DNA of 64,000 nt, taken from NCBI RefSeq assembly GCF_009695935.1, contig NZ_VUMY01000011.1:1-64000 (forward strand), read 5' to 3'. Of this stretch, positions 1-7,740 are shown one piece after another (position 1 is the first letter of the stretch; every line of letters starts with the position of its first letter). Under the pieces are notes generated by a model. The model was not told the DNA's origin. It did no database searches and was given only the letters and a program-made list of their open reading frames with translations. Both the position numbers and the translations under genes were made by a program. Source of the DNA: Mobiluncus porci. Lineage in GTDB: Bacteria; Actinomycetota; Actinomycetes; Actinomycetales; Actinomycetaceae.

Positions 1-318
1 GGGCGCGCGATTCCGCGACGAAGTTGCGGAATTGCTGGCACCCCGACAATTTTGCCGTGGTTTTGTGAGCGAGCGCTTGCGTGCCCCGAAGGGAAAACTG
101 GGTTTCACGTGAGGTTTGAGCGCGGAATCGCTGGCACCCCGAACATATATAGCTCTTGATTTTGCTATGCCGGCGGGTCAGACCCTTTGGCTACGTTGCT
201 GACGCAACTACGCCAAGAGGTCCGACCCGCCGGCTGCGCTTGCCTTGTCGGTTGAGATTGTCCTGCCGTCGCGCAGGGTAAGGGTACGCCAAACCGCCGG
301 CTAAGTTAGGCTTAAACG
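1..318. other. Intergenic region with two direct repeats and a dispersed palindrome
   Basis: No credible gene is visible. Two near-identical copies of a roughly 22-bp sequence (core GCTGGCACCCCGA preceded by GCGGAAT) lie at 26-47 and 122-145. A family-1 palindrome occupies 169-234. A TAGGCT hexamer at 307-312 lies 6 nt before the next start codon and is the likely -10 box of the phosphatase gene. The upstream gene is outside the window. Confidence 0.6.
169..234. repeat. Family-1 dispersed palindrome, copy 1
   Basis: Imperfect 66-bp inverted repeat. The left arm begins GCCGGCGGGTCAGACC and the right arm is its near reverse complement ending GACCCGCCGGC. Each arm continues with a 'ttggc..tacg' block around a short centre. 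The same element recurs near 6779, 25529, 28982 (inside purL), 44473 and 46402/46486 (inside an aminotransferase gene). No transposase is linked to it. It resembles REP/BIME or non-autonomous MITE sequences. Confidence 0.8.
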
Positions 319-981
319 ATGAAGCAAATCTTAGTGGTCTGTACCGGAAACATCTGTCGCTCCCCGATGGGGGAGATTGTCTTGCGCGACCGGCTTGCGG
401 CGGCGAGTATCAACGATGCCGTGACCGTAGCCTCTGCCGGAGTCTCCGATGAAGAACATGGTCACGGCCTAGATCGGCGCGCTGCGAAGGTCCTCAAGGA
501 GGCCCACTACGAAGTCCCCCAAAACCACTTCGCTCACCGCGCGACTCGCGAGGAACTTCTCGGTTCCGACCTTATCCTCGCCATGACTGTCGGCCACGCC
601 CGTGCGCTCGCCTCCCAGATGGAGGCCGTCGGCGATGACCTCGCGAAACTCCACCTGTGGCGTGAGTTTGATGGGACGCTGCCGGTCGCTCCCGAGGGGG
701 TTTTCGGTCCGGGTGGGGCGCTATATGACGGGTCGGACGGGGACGATGGAAACCCCGAGCCTGCTGGGGGAGGTCAAGAGGGTTCAGCAAGGGCTTTCCG
801 CGACCCAGCCCGCCAGCGCCAGCAGTCTAACTGGTCAAACTTTTATACTTCCGACGGAGCTTTCGATGTGCCGGATCCCTGGTATGGAACCTTGGACGAC
901 TTCTATGAGACTCTCGCAGTCGTTGAGGCGGGCGCCGACGGAATCGTGGCCTTCCTGTACGCCGAAAAAAGGGAGGTATAG
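319..981 (+). CDS. Low-molecular-weight protein-tyrosine phosphatase with an internal insertion
   Basis: Dephosphorylates phosphotyrosine proteins; actinobacterial relatives include PtpA/Ptp enzymes. The N-terminus carries the P-loop CTGNICRSP (residues 8-16), the CX5R signature with catalytic Cys8 and Arg14. The general-acid DPW motif is near residue 185. The family is normally about 150-165 aa. This protein has 220 aa because a roughly 55-residue Gly/Asp/Gln-rich stretch (about residues 121-180) precedes the DPW loop. The ATG is chosen because TAGGCT (307-312) lies exactly 6 nt upstream, consistent with a leaderless transcript; there is no Shine-Dalgarno. The fold assignment is firm and the substrate is unknown. 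Confidence 0.88.
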   Translation: MKQILVVCTGNICRSPMGEIVLRDRLAAASINDAVTVASAGVSDEEHGHGLDRRAAKVLKEAHYEVPQNHFAHRATREELLGSDLILAMTVGHARALASQMEAVGDDLAKLHLWREFDGTLPVAPEGVFGPGGALYDGSDGDDGNPEPAGGGQEGSARAFRDPARQRQQSNWSNFYTSDGAFDVPDPWYGTLDDFYETLAVVEAGADGIVAFLYAEKREV

Positions 982-1013
982 GCGGGGCTGCTGACGCAAC
1001 CCGGGTAAAAAAC

Positions 1014-1064
1014 GCGATGAGTGGCATATATGGCAGCAGCGGTCAAAATCGCACGAGTTACATA
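1014..1064. repeat. Family-2 dispersed palindrome, copy 1 (partial)
   Basis: Shares the core GGCATATATGGCAG and the flank AAAATCGCACGAGTTAC with copies at 51469-51534 and elsewhere. Here the left arm is shortened. It lies between the phosphatase gene and the convergent PIN toxin gene. Confidence 0.75.
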
Positions 1065-1108
1065 CACCTATTGACCTATAAAACCGCATTTCCTCCTCGA
1101 ATCCGGCG

Positions 1109-1528
1109 CTACTCTCCGGTAAAGACCTCCACCAGTTTCTCCGCCTCCCGCGCGAGCCGCAAATCATGCGTTACGAGCGTCGCATTCATTTCCCTAGCTA
1201 ACACGACATAAGCCGCGTCGTAAACAGTGAAACGGTGGCTGAGTGTAAGGCAGCGGAGTAGTTGTTCCTTCGTGGTTGGAAAAAGGAAGAGACTGATTCC
1301 GAAGAAATCGTCAAGAAGATTCAGGGATTCTTCTTCGGTCATGGCTCCGCTAAGAATCAGGGAACGTAGCGCGGAAATGAATTCCAGTTGAAGCAGGTCT
1401 GGAGCAATCCAAGTTCCTGGTTCCGGTGGCAGCTCGGGTCGATTCTCGTTGACGAGGTAGTCAACAAGAAATGAGTTGTCAATAACGTAAATCGGACCCT
1501 TTGGGTTAGGAAGCAAATTTTCTGGCAT
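1109..1528 (-). CDS. PIN-domain toxin (VapC-like)
   Basis: Probable ribonuclease toxin of a type II module, 139 aa. PIN acidic residues are visible in order: Asp in the N-terminal strand (IYVIDNSFLVDYL), Glu in LLQLEFISAL, Asp in TVYDAAYVV, and Asp in LVTHDLRLA. The ATG at 1528 is preferred because GGGAAG lies just upstream; a GTG at 1546 is the alternative. It overlaps the end of the antitoxin gene by 23 nt, so the two are co-transcribed and probably translationally coupled. The RNA target is unknown. Confidence 0.85.
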   Translation of the reverse strand: MPENLLPNPKGPIYVIDNSFLVDYLVNENRPELPPEPGTWIAPDLLQLEFISALRSLILSGAMTEEESLNLLDDFFGISLFLFPTTKEQLLRCLTLSHRFTVYDAAYVVLAREMNATLVTHDLRLAREAEKLVEVFTGE

Positions 1529-1769
1529 GTTCTTCCCGATCTTCACGAACTAGCTTCGCAATATTCTCCCTGCTGAGCTCTTTGAAACCACCTTGCGCGT
1601 ATTTTCGCTCCATAACTTTTTGCCGCGCTGTCTCCTGCTGGTTCATCGCAGTGTCGTTTTTGATGAGTTGTTTTAAATAGGAATTTAGCGAGATGCCTTT
1701 GTGGGCAGCATTTTGTTTAAGCACGTCGCGGGTCTCTTCGGGAACATCGCGAATCTGAATCAAAACCAT
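1506..1769 (-). CDS. Antitoxin of the PIN module (FitA/VapB-like ribbon-helix-helix)
   Basis: 87 aa. The N-terminus (MVLIQIRDVPEETRDVLKQ) has the short beta strand plus helix pattern of Arc/FitA-type RHH DNA-binding antitoxins, followed by ISLNSYLKQLI. The C-terminal part is charged and should wrap the toxin. The ATG at 1769 is preferred over an upstream in-frame codon because the 31-bp operator palindrome (1771-1801) begins directly before it. It would neutralise the PIN toxin and repress its own operon. Confidence 0.8.
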   Translation of the reverse strand: MVLIQIRDVPEETRDVLKQNAAHKGISLNSYLKQLIKNDTAMNQQETARQKVMERKYAQGGFKELSRENIAKLVREDREEHARKFAS

Positions 1770-1770
1770 A

Positions 1771-1801
1771 CATACATTGTGTATTGCATACACTCTGTAT
1801 G
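1771..1801. promoter_or_regulatory. Palindromic operator of the PIN toxin-antitoxin operon
   Basis: Two 14-bp arms, CATACATTGTGTAT (1771-1784) and ATACACTCTGTATG (1788-1801), separated by TGC. The arms are reverse complements at 12 of 14 positions. The palindrome sits immediately 5' of the antitoxin start codon, where RHH antitoxins usually bind. Autoregulation is inferred from family behaviour. Confidence 0.7.
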
Positions 1802-1920
1802 TCAATAGTGTTTATCTGCTCACCCTCTAAACCTCTTCCCAGAATCCTGCAAATCCCTTGCAATCTGCTATACATTCACTTACACTTTAACCAGCAACGT
1901 ACCTAGAAAGGACCTCTAAA

Positions 1921-2226
1921 ATGGCTAAGACCGCAACCGTTTCCGCCCGTATCGACCCGACGATTAAACGCCAAGCCGAATTCATCCTGAGCCAACTCGG
2001 GATGCCGTCTGCGACCGCCATCGATATGTTTTATCGCCAAATCATTGCCCAGCGCGGCTTGCCTTTCGATGCCAAACTCACCTTCCCGGCCCCGAATGAC
2101 ATCTCTCAGATGACCAAGGAGGAGCTAGACCGCGAGCTCGAACATTCCTGGGCTCAAATGCTGGGCGGCGAGACAGTCCCCTTCGAAGAGGCCTCAGAAA
2201 TGCTTCGTAAGGAATTTGGGCTATGA
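1921..2226 (+). CDS. RelB/DinJ-family antitoxin
   Basis: 101 aa. The N-terminus (TATVSARIDPTIKRQAEFIL) is the RHH strand-helix typical of RelB/DinJ, followed by GMPSATAIDMFYRQII. The charged C-terminal half is expected to bind the toxin. AGAAAGGA lies about 6 nt before the ATG. The stop codon overlaps the next gene's ATG (ATGA), which indicates coupled translation with the RelE/ParE-like toxin. Confidence 0.88.
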   Translation: MAKTATVSARIDPTIKRQAEFILSQLGMPSATAIDMFYRQIIAQRGLPFDAKLTFPAPNDISQMTKEELDRELEHSWAQMLGGETVPFEEASEMLRKEFGL

Positions 2227-2546
2227 AATGCCAAGTTCAATATTCAGATGATGCAATCAAAGAATTGCGCAAGGTTTATTGGTATATCGCCGTTAATATT
2301 GGAGTGTCTCAAACTGCGGCGGAGCAATATGAACGCCTGGAAAAGGCGATCGGTTCTCTTGACGAAATGCCTTACCGCTTCCGCCAGTGGGAGACGGAAC
2401 CGTGGCGCAGTCGCGGACTTCGGGTTATGGGTGTTGACAACTATGTCGTTTTGTATGTGCCGGACGACGATTCAATGACGGTAACAGTCCAGCATATTTT
2501 CTACGGCGGTGCTGACATTGAGTCGCGCCTAAAGGATGAATCGTAG
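2223..2546 (+). CDS. RelE/ParE-superfamily toxin
   Basis: 107 aa. The compact fold signature is helix-rich at the N-terminus (DDAIKELRKVYWYI) and then shows the strands RGLRVMGVDNYVVLYV and VTVQHIFYGG. This matches ParE_toxin/RelE proteins (R..G.YRVLY...V..V.H). It may be an mRNA interferase or a gyrase poison; the sequence alone does not decide. It overlaps the RelB-like antitoxin by 4 nt. Confidence 0.85.
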   Translation: MKCQVQYSDDAIKELRKVYWYIAVNIGVSQTAAEQYERLEKAIGSLDEMPYRFRQWETEPWRSRGLRVMGVDNYVVLYVPDDDSMTVTVQHIFYGGADIESRLKDES

Positions 2547-2767
2547 TCCGCGGGCTCAATACCCTCCCCATTCGGAATTCTTTCAGGTTGGTTCATTAAA
2601 GAGGATGACAAAACATTAAGGTAAATCCCAGAATGACCCGCTATATTTCAATAGCGCCCAGGAAAGTCCCAGCTTTGGCCTGACAAACTCTACCTTTTGT
2701 CAAACATTCAAATCCGCGCTGACCTGGGCTAACAGAACTGTTTTCTTTTCTGGAGGGGTTCTCAGTT

Positions 2768-2797
2768 TTGTCTGAAAGAATCCTGAGTTATGATAAT
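2768..2797 (+). promoter_or_regulatory. Probable sigma-A promoter of the surface-protein gene
   Basis: TTGTCT (2768-2773) and GATAAT (2792-2797) are separated by 18 bp. The predicted RNA start near 2804 leaves a 40-nt leader that contains the GGAAGG ribosome binding site at 2831-2836. The overlapping TATGAT at 2789-2794 gives a worse 15-bp spacing. Confidence 0.5.
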
Positions 2798-2843
2798 ACT
2801 AATGGGATGGAGATCCCCTAAGTTTCTACAGGAAGGCATGAAA

Positions 2844-5800
2844 ATGCGAAAAGCAACTAAGAGGAGGGCTGGACTCGCCGCCATCGGCGCCGTGAGTCTC
2901 GCGTTCTCAACCTTATTTGTCGGCCAGCTCGGAGCCATGGCTGCTGATCCGGTAACTACTAATACTGGCGTAACCCCTACCACAGGAGGTCGCACCACGG
3001 CTGACGCAATTCCTGCCGATGCTATTGCTGGCTCCGGCGTTTACAAACTCAGATCGTGGGGTGGCATTACCAGTGAATTGAACGAAACTGGTGAAGACAA
3101 GGGCGTTGGTGGCGCTCGCGTTACCGGTTATGCCGTATTGCTCGATTACTCCACCGCGGCAACTAATGGTGGTGAACAGAACACGGCTGTTCCTGAAGGA
3201 ACCAAAATTTACATGCGTTGGACCGATAAAGATGGTGCGGTTTCCCCCATCTATGTTGCCCAGACGCATAACAATTATTCCACCGCACGGGATGGCGCTT
3301 ACGCGTTCTCCATCCCGAAGTGGGTCGACTCCATGTACAAGACCCACTACTTCCGTCCGGGCGTTGCCAACCAGCCTAAGGTTCAGGTTTGGTTCGAGCC
3401 CTACACGGATCCGACCACTCAGGAACTCGTAGTACCAATCCGCAGCTCGCTGTCCAACCTCGGTAACCCCGGCTTGACTAGCGACGATTTTCTGGATAAC
3501 AACAAGATTGGTGCCCAGTACCTCGACTTGCAATACATCAACAATGCGGTTCTCTGGGGCTACCAGATGCCTGCCGATTATATGCACGTCGAAGCCACCC
3601 AGAGCACTTCCGAATATGCCAATGTGCTTTCGGAAAAAATGAAAGGCCAGATTCAAGGCTCTGTTTGGATTGAAGAGGCTGGCTCCACCGGTGGTTCTGG
3701 TCCGATCAACGACCCGCCCGGCGATCCTGCGGCAGAAGGCTTCACCGTCTACATGTCCGCTTTGGATCCGTCCTGCCAGAAAGCCGCTGAGGCTGTTGAC
3801 AAGGACGTTGCTGCTATGAAGGCTGTTATTAAAGCCAACCCGGGCTGTGTTGTTGAGACCATCAAGGATGTCACTGACTCTCAGGGGCGTTACTCCTTGC
3901 AGTTCCGCGACCAGGATGTCTTCAACCATGGCAACACCTTCTATGGTTGGGTCGAAGATCCGACTGGTCAAGTACTTCCGTCCTACTCCGCGTTTGCTGA
4001 CAACGTATTCAATAACCCGGGCCAGAATGCCGGTCGCACCGAACCGCAGCCGGTCCCGGGTCCTAAGGTGATTTACACTGCTCGTTACATGTACGACGTT
4101 AACTTCGCTGTGGTTCCATACTACGCTTTGAACTTGACGCTGGACAAGCACGAAGTGACGAACAAAACCACCCCGGTCACCCCGTCCATCTCTGGCTATT
4201 CTTTCTCTCCTGCTGGTAACACCATCATCTGGACCGACAAAACTGGCAAGACTGTGAAGACCTGTGAAGGAATCAAGACCAACGGTGCGATTGCTGCCTG
4301 CACTTTGACCGCTCAGGCTGACGCTGTGAAAGGCGACAGCTACACCGCTACCTTGTACTATGGCGATACTGCGGTGGCTGCGGATTCTTTCATCTACACC
4401 GTGGGTGACAAAGATGGTGACGGCGTGCCGGATGACAAAGATCTCTGTGGCGACACCCCGGAGGGAGCTTCTGTTGACGCTGACGGCTGCACCATGGCTC
4501 AGCGCTACGTGCCGTCTTACACCGAAACCAAGGGCAAAGTTCTAGAATCTGCGACCTCTCAGGCGCCTACCTTTGATGACGTGACCACAACTGACAAGGT
4601 AGAGACTCTGGCTTACAACGAGCTCATCTTGAACAAGGGTCTGCCGACCCAGACAACCACCTCCGCGACCTTCGCTCCGGCTGAAGGCACCGCTGCTGAA
4701 AACGGTGCAGTGACCTACACGATTCCTTCTCAGGGCACCCACAACGTGCTGGTAGATGTGACTTACGCCGACAACACTGTTGACGAAGACGTGAAGGCTC
4801 CTTTCACCGCTGATGAGTCCATGGCCGATGAGAACACCCCGGGATACAATGACGGACACGGTAAACCCGGCGAAACCGTCACCTTGCCTCAGACCGGTGA
4901 CGAATCGATGCCCGACGGCACCACCTATTCCGAGACTAACGATGATCCCAACGTGACCGTGAATCCCGATACGGGTGAAGTTACCGTGAACATTCCACAA
5001 GATGCTGTTCCCGGCACCCCGATTACCGGCACAGTCACCGTTACCTACCCGGATGGCTCCACTGAGGTCATCGACTGGAAGGTTATCGTCAAGGAGCCGG
5101 ATGCCGAGCCGGCCGATGCGGAAACTTATGATCCGGTCTACACCGAGACCTTCGGTGCCAAGAACAAGACCGTGACTTCCGAGAACCCGACCTTTACGGA
5201 TGCAACCGGTGGAGAGGCAACTGTTGAGGGCGCGACCTTCGCTCTTGGTGACGGTGTTCCGTCCGCTTTGACTGGTGTTTCGATTGACCAGAACACTGGT
5301 GCGATTACTGTAACCTTCCCGGCCGATGCTAAGGATAAAGATTCCTGGAACGTTCCGGTTGTTGTGACCTACGCTGATGGTTCCCAAGACAAGGTTTCAG
5401 CCAAGTTCACTGTGCGTGATTCCGACAACGACGGTGTGACTGACCCCGAGGATCCGACCAATCCCGGCGAGGGTGAGGATCAATGCCCCGGCACCCCTGA
5501 AGGTGCGGAAGTAGATCCGGAAACTGGTTGCTCTCTGCCGCCAACCATCGGAGATGTGCCCGATGTAGACGGTGTTGTTGACGAGCCAATCACCCCGGTC
5601 GTGGTTCCGATTGAGAACCCCGGTAAGGCTGACGTGGTATGCGAAGCTGAAGGCTTAGCTGCCGGCTTGACCATCACCTACAGCCCCACCCAGGGTGGCT
5701 GCGTGATCTCCGGCACCCCGACCGAGAAGAAAGACGGAAAGATTACCGTCACGGCAACCTATACACCGGGAGACAACCCGAATGGCGGTGGAACCTTGAC

Positions 5801-6584
5801 CAGCGACGGCAACATCTTGATTGATGATGACGGCGACAAAGATAAGGTTCCGGATTCTAAGGATCAGTGCCCCGGAACTCCAGAAGGCGCGACGGTTGAC
5901 CCCGAAACAGGATGCTCTATAGCTCCAAGCGTTCCAGAGGTTCCTAGTGTGGACGGCAAAGTAGACCAGCCAATCACCCCGGTTGTGGTTCCGATTGAGA
6001 ACCCCGGTAAGACTGACCTCCTTAAGTGCGAGGCGACCGGTCTGGCTGCGGGCTTGAAGATTGAGCTGAACGCTGAAGGCACTGCCTGCGTTATCTCCGG
6101 CACTCCAACAGAAACCAAGACTGGCGGAGTCACAGTGACCGTGACTTACGATCCGAAGGATGACGGTAAGGATGAACCCGGCACTGTTACTGGAGACGGT
6201 AAAATTAACGTCACCAAGGATGAACCCGGCACTCCTGGCCCTGCTGGACCTACTGGACCCGCCGGACCGCAAGGCCCTGCTGGACCCGCCGGACCGCAAG
6301 GCCCTGCTGGACCCGCTGGACCGAGCCAGCCCCCGGTTGCAGGAGTGAATGAGCAGCCGAACACTCCGAACATCACCGTGCAGCTTCCGCAGGAGCCTCC
6401 GGTGGCGGGAGTGAATACCCCGGCTCCGGCCACCCCGGCAGTTGTCACCACCAATCCGCAACAGCCGCGGAACTTGGCTCGCACCGGCGTGGACGGGATC
6501 CTAGGATTCGCTGGCCTAGCGGTAGTTCTCTTAGCAGGTGGCGCGTTGCTCACCTTGCGGGGACGCAAGGAAAACGAGGCCTAA
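2844..6584 (+). CDS. Very large sortase-anchored surface protein with Rib-like, TSP3, Ig-like and collagen-like modules
   Basis: 1246 aa. The signal peptide is positively charged then hydrophobic and probably cut after AMA (about residue 34). A unique N-terminal region runs to about 520. Three Asp-rich TSP3-type calcium motifs (DGDGVPDDKD and two similar) lie near 522-549, 858-895 and 993-1025. Rib/alpha-like and YPDG modules fill about 556-860. Two nearly identical Ig/PIG-like repeats share PITPVVVPIENPGK. About ten Gly-Pro-Ala/Gln collagen-like triplets sit near 1130-1160, then a Pro-rich stretch. The C-terminus is LARTG (1211-1215), a membrane helix and RGRKENEA. Its likely role is adhesion or surface display. 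The ATG at 2844 is chosen for its 7-nt spacing from GGAAGG; the ATG at 2838 is too close. Confidence 0.88.
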   Translation: MRKATKRRAGLAAIGAVSLAFSTLFVGQLGAMAADPVTTNTGVTPTTGGRTTADAIPADAIAGSGVYKLRSWGGITSELNETGEDKGVGGARVTGYAVLLDYSTAATNGGEQNTAVPEGTKIYMRWTDKDGAVSPIYVAQTHNNYSTARDGAYAFSIPKWVDSMYKTHYFRPGVANQPKVQVWFEPYTDPTTQELVVPIRSSLSNLGNPGLTSDDFLDNNKIGAQYLDLQYINNAVLWGYQMPADYMHVEATQSTSEYANVLSEKMKGQIQGSVWIEEAGSTGGSGPINDPPGDPAAEGFTVYMSALDPSCQKAAEAVDKDVAAMKAVIKANPGCVVETIKDVTDSQGRYSLQFRDQDVFNHGNTFYGWVEDPTGQVLPSYSAFADNVFNNPGQNAGRTEPQPVPGPKVIYTARYMYDVNFAVVPYYALNLTLDKHEVTNKTTPVTPSISGYSFSPAGNTIIWTDKTGKTVKTCEGIKTNGAIAACTLTAQADAVKGDSYTATLYYGDTAVAADSFIYTVGDKDGDGVPDDKDLCGDTPEGASVDADGCTMAQRYVPSYTETKGKVLESATSQAPTFDDVTTTDKVETLAYNELILNKGLPTQTTTSATFAPAEGTAAENGAVTYTIPSQGTHNVLVDVTYADNTVDEDVKAPFTADESMADENTPGYNDGHGKPGETVTLPQTGDESMPDGTTYSETNDDPNVTVNPDTGEVTVNIPQDAVPGTPITGTVTVTYPDGSTEVIDWKVIVKEPDAEPADAETYDPVYTETFGAKNKTVTSENPTFTDATGGEATVEGATFALGDGVPSALTGVSIDQNTGAITVTFPADAKDKDSWNVPVVVTYADGSQDKVSAKFTVRDSDNDGVTDPEDPTNPGEGEDQCPGTPEGAEVDPETGCSLPPTIGDVPDVDGVVDEPITPVVVPIENPGKADVVCEAEGLAAGLTITYSPTQGGCVISGTPTEKKDGKITVTATYTPGDNPNGGGTLTSDGNILIDDDGDKDKVPDSKDQCPGTPEGATVDPETGCSIAPSVPEVPSVDGKVDQPITPVVVPIENPGKTDLLKCEATGLAAGLKIELNAEGTACVISGTPTETKTGGVTVTVTYDPKDDGKDEPGTVTGDGKINVTKDEPGTPGPAGPTGPAGPQGPAGPAGPQGPAGPAGPSQPPVAGVNEQPNTPNITVQLPQEPPVAGVNTPAPATPAVVTTNPQQPRNLARTGVDGILGFAGLAVVLLAGGALLTLRGRKENEA

Positions 6585-6590
6585 AGTCTC

Positions 6591-6624
6591 CGGCTGGGAG
6601 CCCTGATCAAACCGCTCCCAGCCG
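6591..6624 (+). terminator. Hairpin after the surface-protein gene
   Basis: Perfect 10-bp stem CGGCTGGGAG / CTCCCAGCCG with a 14-nt loop, starting 6 nt after the stop codon. No clear U-run follows, so it may act mainly as an mRNA 3' stabiliser. Confidence 0.55.
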
Positions 6625-6684
6625 GGTCAGGCCCGACCCGGTCAGCAATGACCGTTTCGGTTGACTGTAAAGTCAGCCTGTAGA

Positions 6685-6728
6685 AACCCAAAGAGTGGGG
6701 AGTTCTTCGGAACTCCCCACTCGGGTTT
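6685..6728. terminator. Strong UUCG-capped terminator hairpin
   Basis: 13-bp perfect stem GAGTGGGGAGTTC / GAACTCCCCACTC closed by a TTCG tetraloop (6706-6709). It is extended by AAACCC upstream and GGGTTTT downstream. The symmetric A and T runs suggest termination in both directions. Confidence 0.8.
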
Positions 6729-6778
6729 TAAAGCTCATCTGGGTGGGATTTTTTTTGCAGGGGTGCGGTTTGCTTCGC

Positions 6779-6842
6779 TGGGGGTCAGACCCTTTGGCTA
6801 CGTTGCTGACGCAGCTACGCCAAGAGGTCTGACCCGCCCGGC
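6779..6842. repeat. Family-1 dispersed palindrome, copy 2
   Basis: GGGGTCAGACC ... GGTCTGACCC arms with the same 'ctttggctacgttgctgacgc' interior as the copy at 169-234; the interior differs at one base (cagctacg versus caactacg). The 6585-6891 gap otherwise contains only the two terminator hairpins and the promoter region of the next toxin-antitoxin pair. Confidence 0.8.
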
Positions 6843-6891
6843 GTAGCGGCCGTCTTGAAACATCTGCTTCTTATGGGTGCAAAGTGGGTGC

Positions 6892-7173
6892 ATGTCTATT
6901 GTGCAAATCCGCGGTCTCGATGAAGAGGTAAAAGCTGAGCTGCAACGCCAAGCCAAGGCGGAAGGGCGGTCGCTGAACAGCTATCTGAAGCGTGTGCTTT
7001 CAGATGTGGCTGAAACATTTCGCTCGCAAAAATCTGAACCGCGTTCGCAAAATCTAGTTGAGCTTCTGAACCGGACTGACACTTCCGATTATGACGACCT
7101 TCCACTTCCGCCACGGGAAATCCATCCTAACCCTCACATTCCGGATTTCTCTGAAGATGAGGATATCTGGTGA
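6892..7173 (+). CDS. VapB/FitA-like antitoxin
   Basis: 93 aa. The N-terminus MSIVQIRGLDEEVKAELQ followed by GRSLNSYLKRVL is the RHH DNA-binding fold of FitA/VapB antitoxins and is clearly related to the antitoxin at 1506-1769. The C-terminal tail is acidic and unstructured. The ATG at 6892 is taken over a GTG at 6877 because family members begin at this Met. Its stop codon overlaps the GTG of the PIN toxin. Confidence 0.82.
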   Translation: MSIVQIRGLDEEVKAELQRQAKAEGRSLNSYLKRVLSDVAETFRSQKSEPRSQNLVELLNRTDTSDYDDLPLPPREIHPNPHIPDFSEDEDIW

Positions 7174-7592
7174 ATTACCTCCTTGATACGAATGTAATAA
7201 GTGAGTTGCGACAATCCAAGCGAGCCAGAAATACATCGATGTTGCAGTGGATGTCGGGTAAGGAAACAGATAATTTCTTTATCAGCTCAATAACCCTGGA
7301 AGAAATTTACGATGGTATTTTGAGAGTCGAAAGCCGAGAGAATAAACAGGCTACTCGATTACGAAAGTGGTTCAAACATGATGTTATCAACGCTTTTCGA
7401 GGCAAGATTTTGTCGATAGATGAGTATGTTGCACTTCGAACTTCCGAGATTAACATTGTTCGAACCTACCCTGAGAATGACGCCTATATCGCTGCGACAG
7501 CGCTTGTTCACGCAATGCCCCTGGTGACCCGCAACGTTAAGGATTTTGAGGATATAGGTGGCTTGTCGCTCGTGAATCCCTTTGCTGACTAA
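7170..7592 (+). CDS. PIN-domain toxin (VapC/FitB-like)
   Basis: 140 aa. PIN acidic residues: Asp6 in NYLLDTNVISEL, Glu in ITLEEIYDGIL, Asp in PENDAYIAATAL, Asp in VTRNVKDFEDIG. It starts with GTG, whose last two bases are part of the antitoxin's TGA (GTGA overlap), so expression depends on the upstream gene. Probable sequence-specific RNase; target unknown. Confidence 0.88.
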   Translation: MNYLLDTNVISELRQSKRARNTSMLQWMSGKETDNFFISSITLEEIYDGILRVESRENKQATRLRKWFKHDVINAFRGKILSIDEYVALRTSEINIVRTYPENDAYIAATALVHAMPLVTRNVKDFEDIGGLSLVNPFAD

Positions 7593-7740
7593 ATTTATGC
7601 GATTGACTCGGTGTTACCAGCCCGCTGTCGTTTCAACGCCCATCTTGCGCACTCTACCGTCCACTTGCCGTCGCTAGAAACTTTCCAGGCAACTTATGGC
7701 AATTTGCTAAACTATTGCCTCCAAGGCGTAAAATCAAAGC

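Noticed and set aside
2913-4151. A 412-codon open frame opposite the surface-protein gene
   Set aside because: It is antisense to a gene with clear modules and signal peptide; its composition mirrors the codon bias of the sense gene. The antisense frames at 4542-5387 and 5655-6461 were rejected for the same reason.
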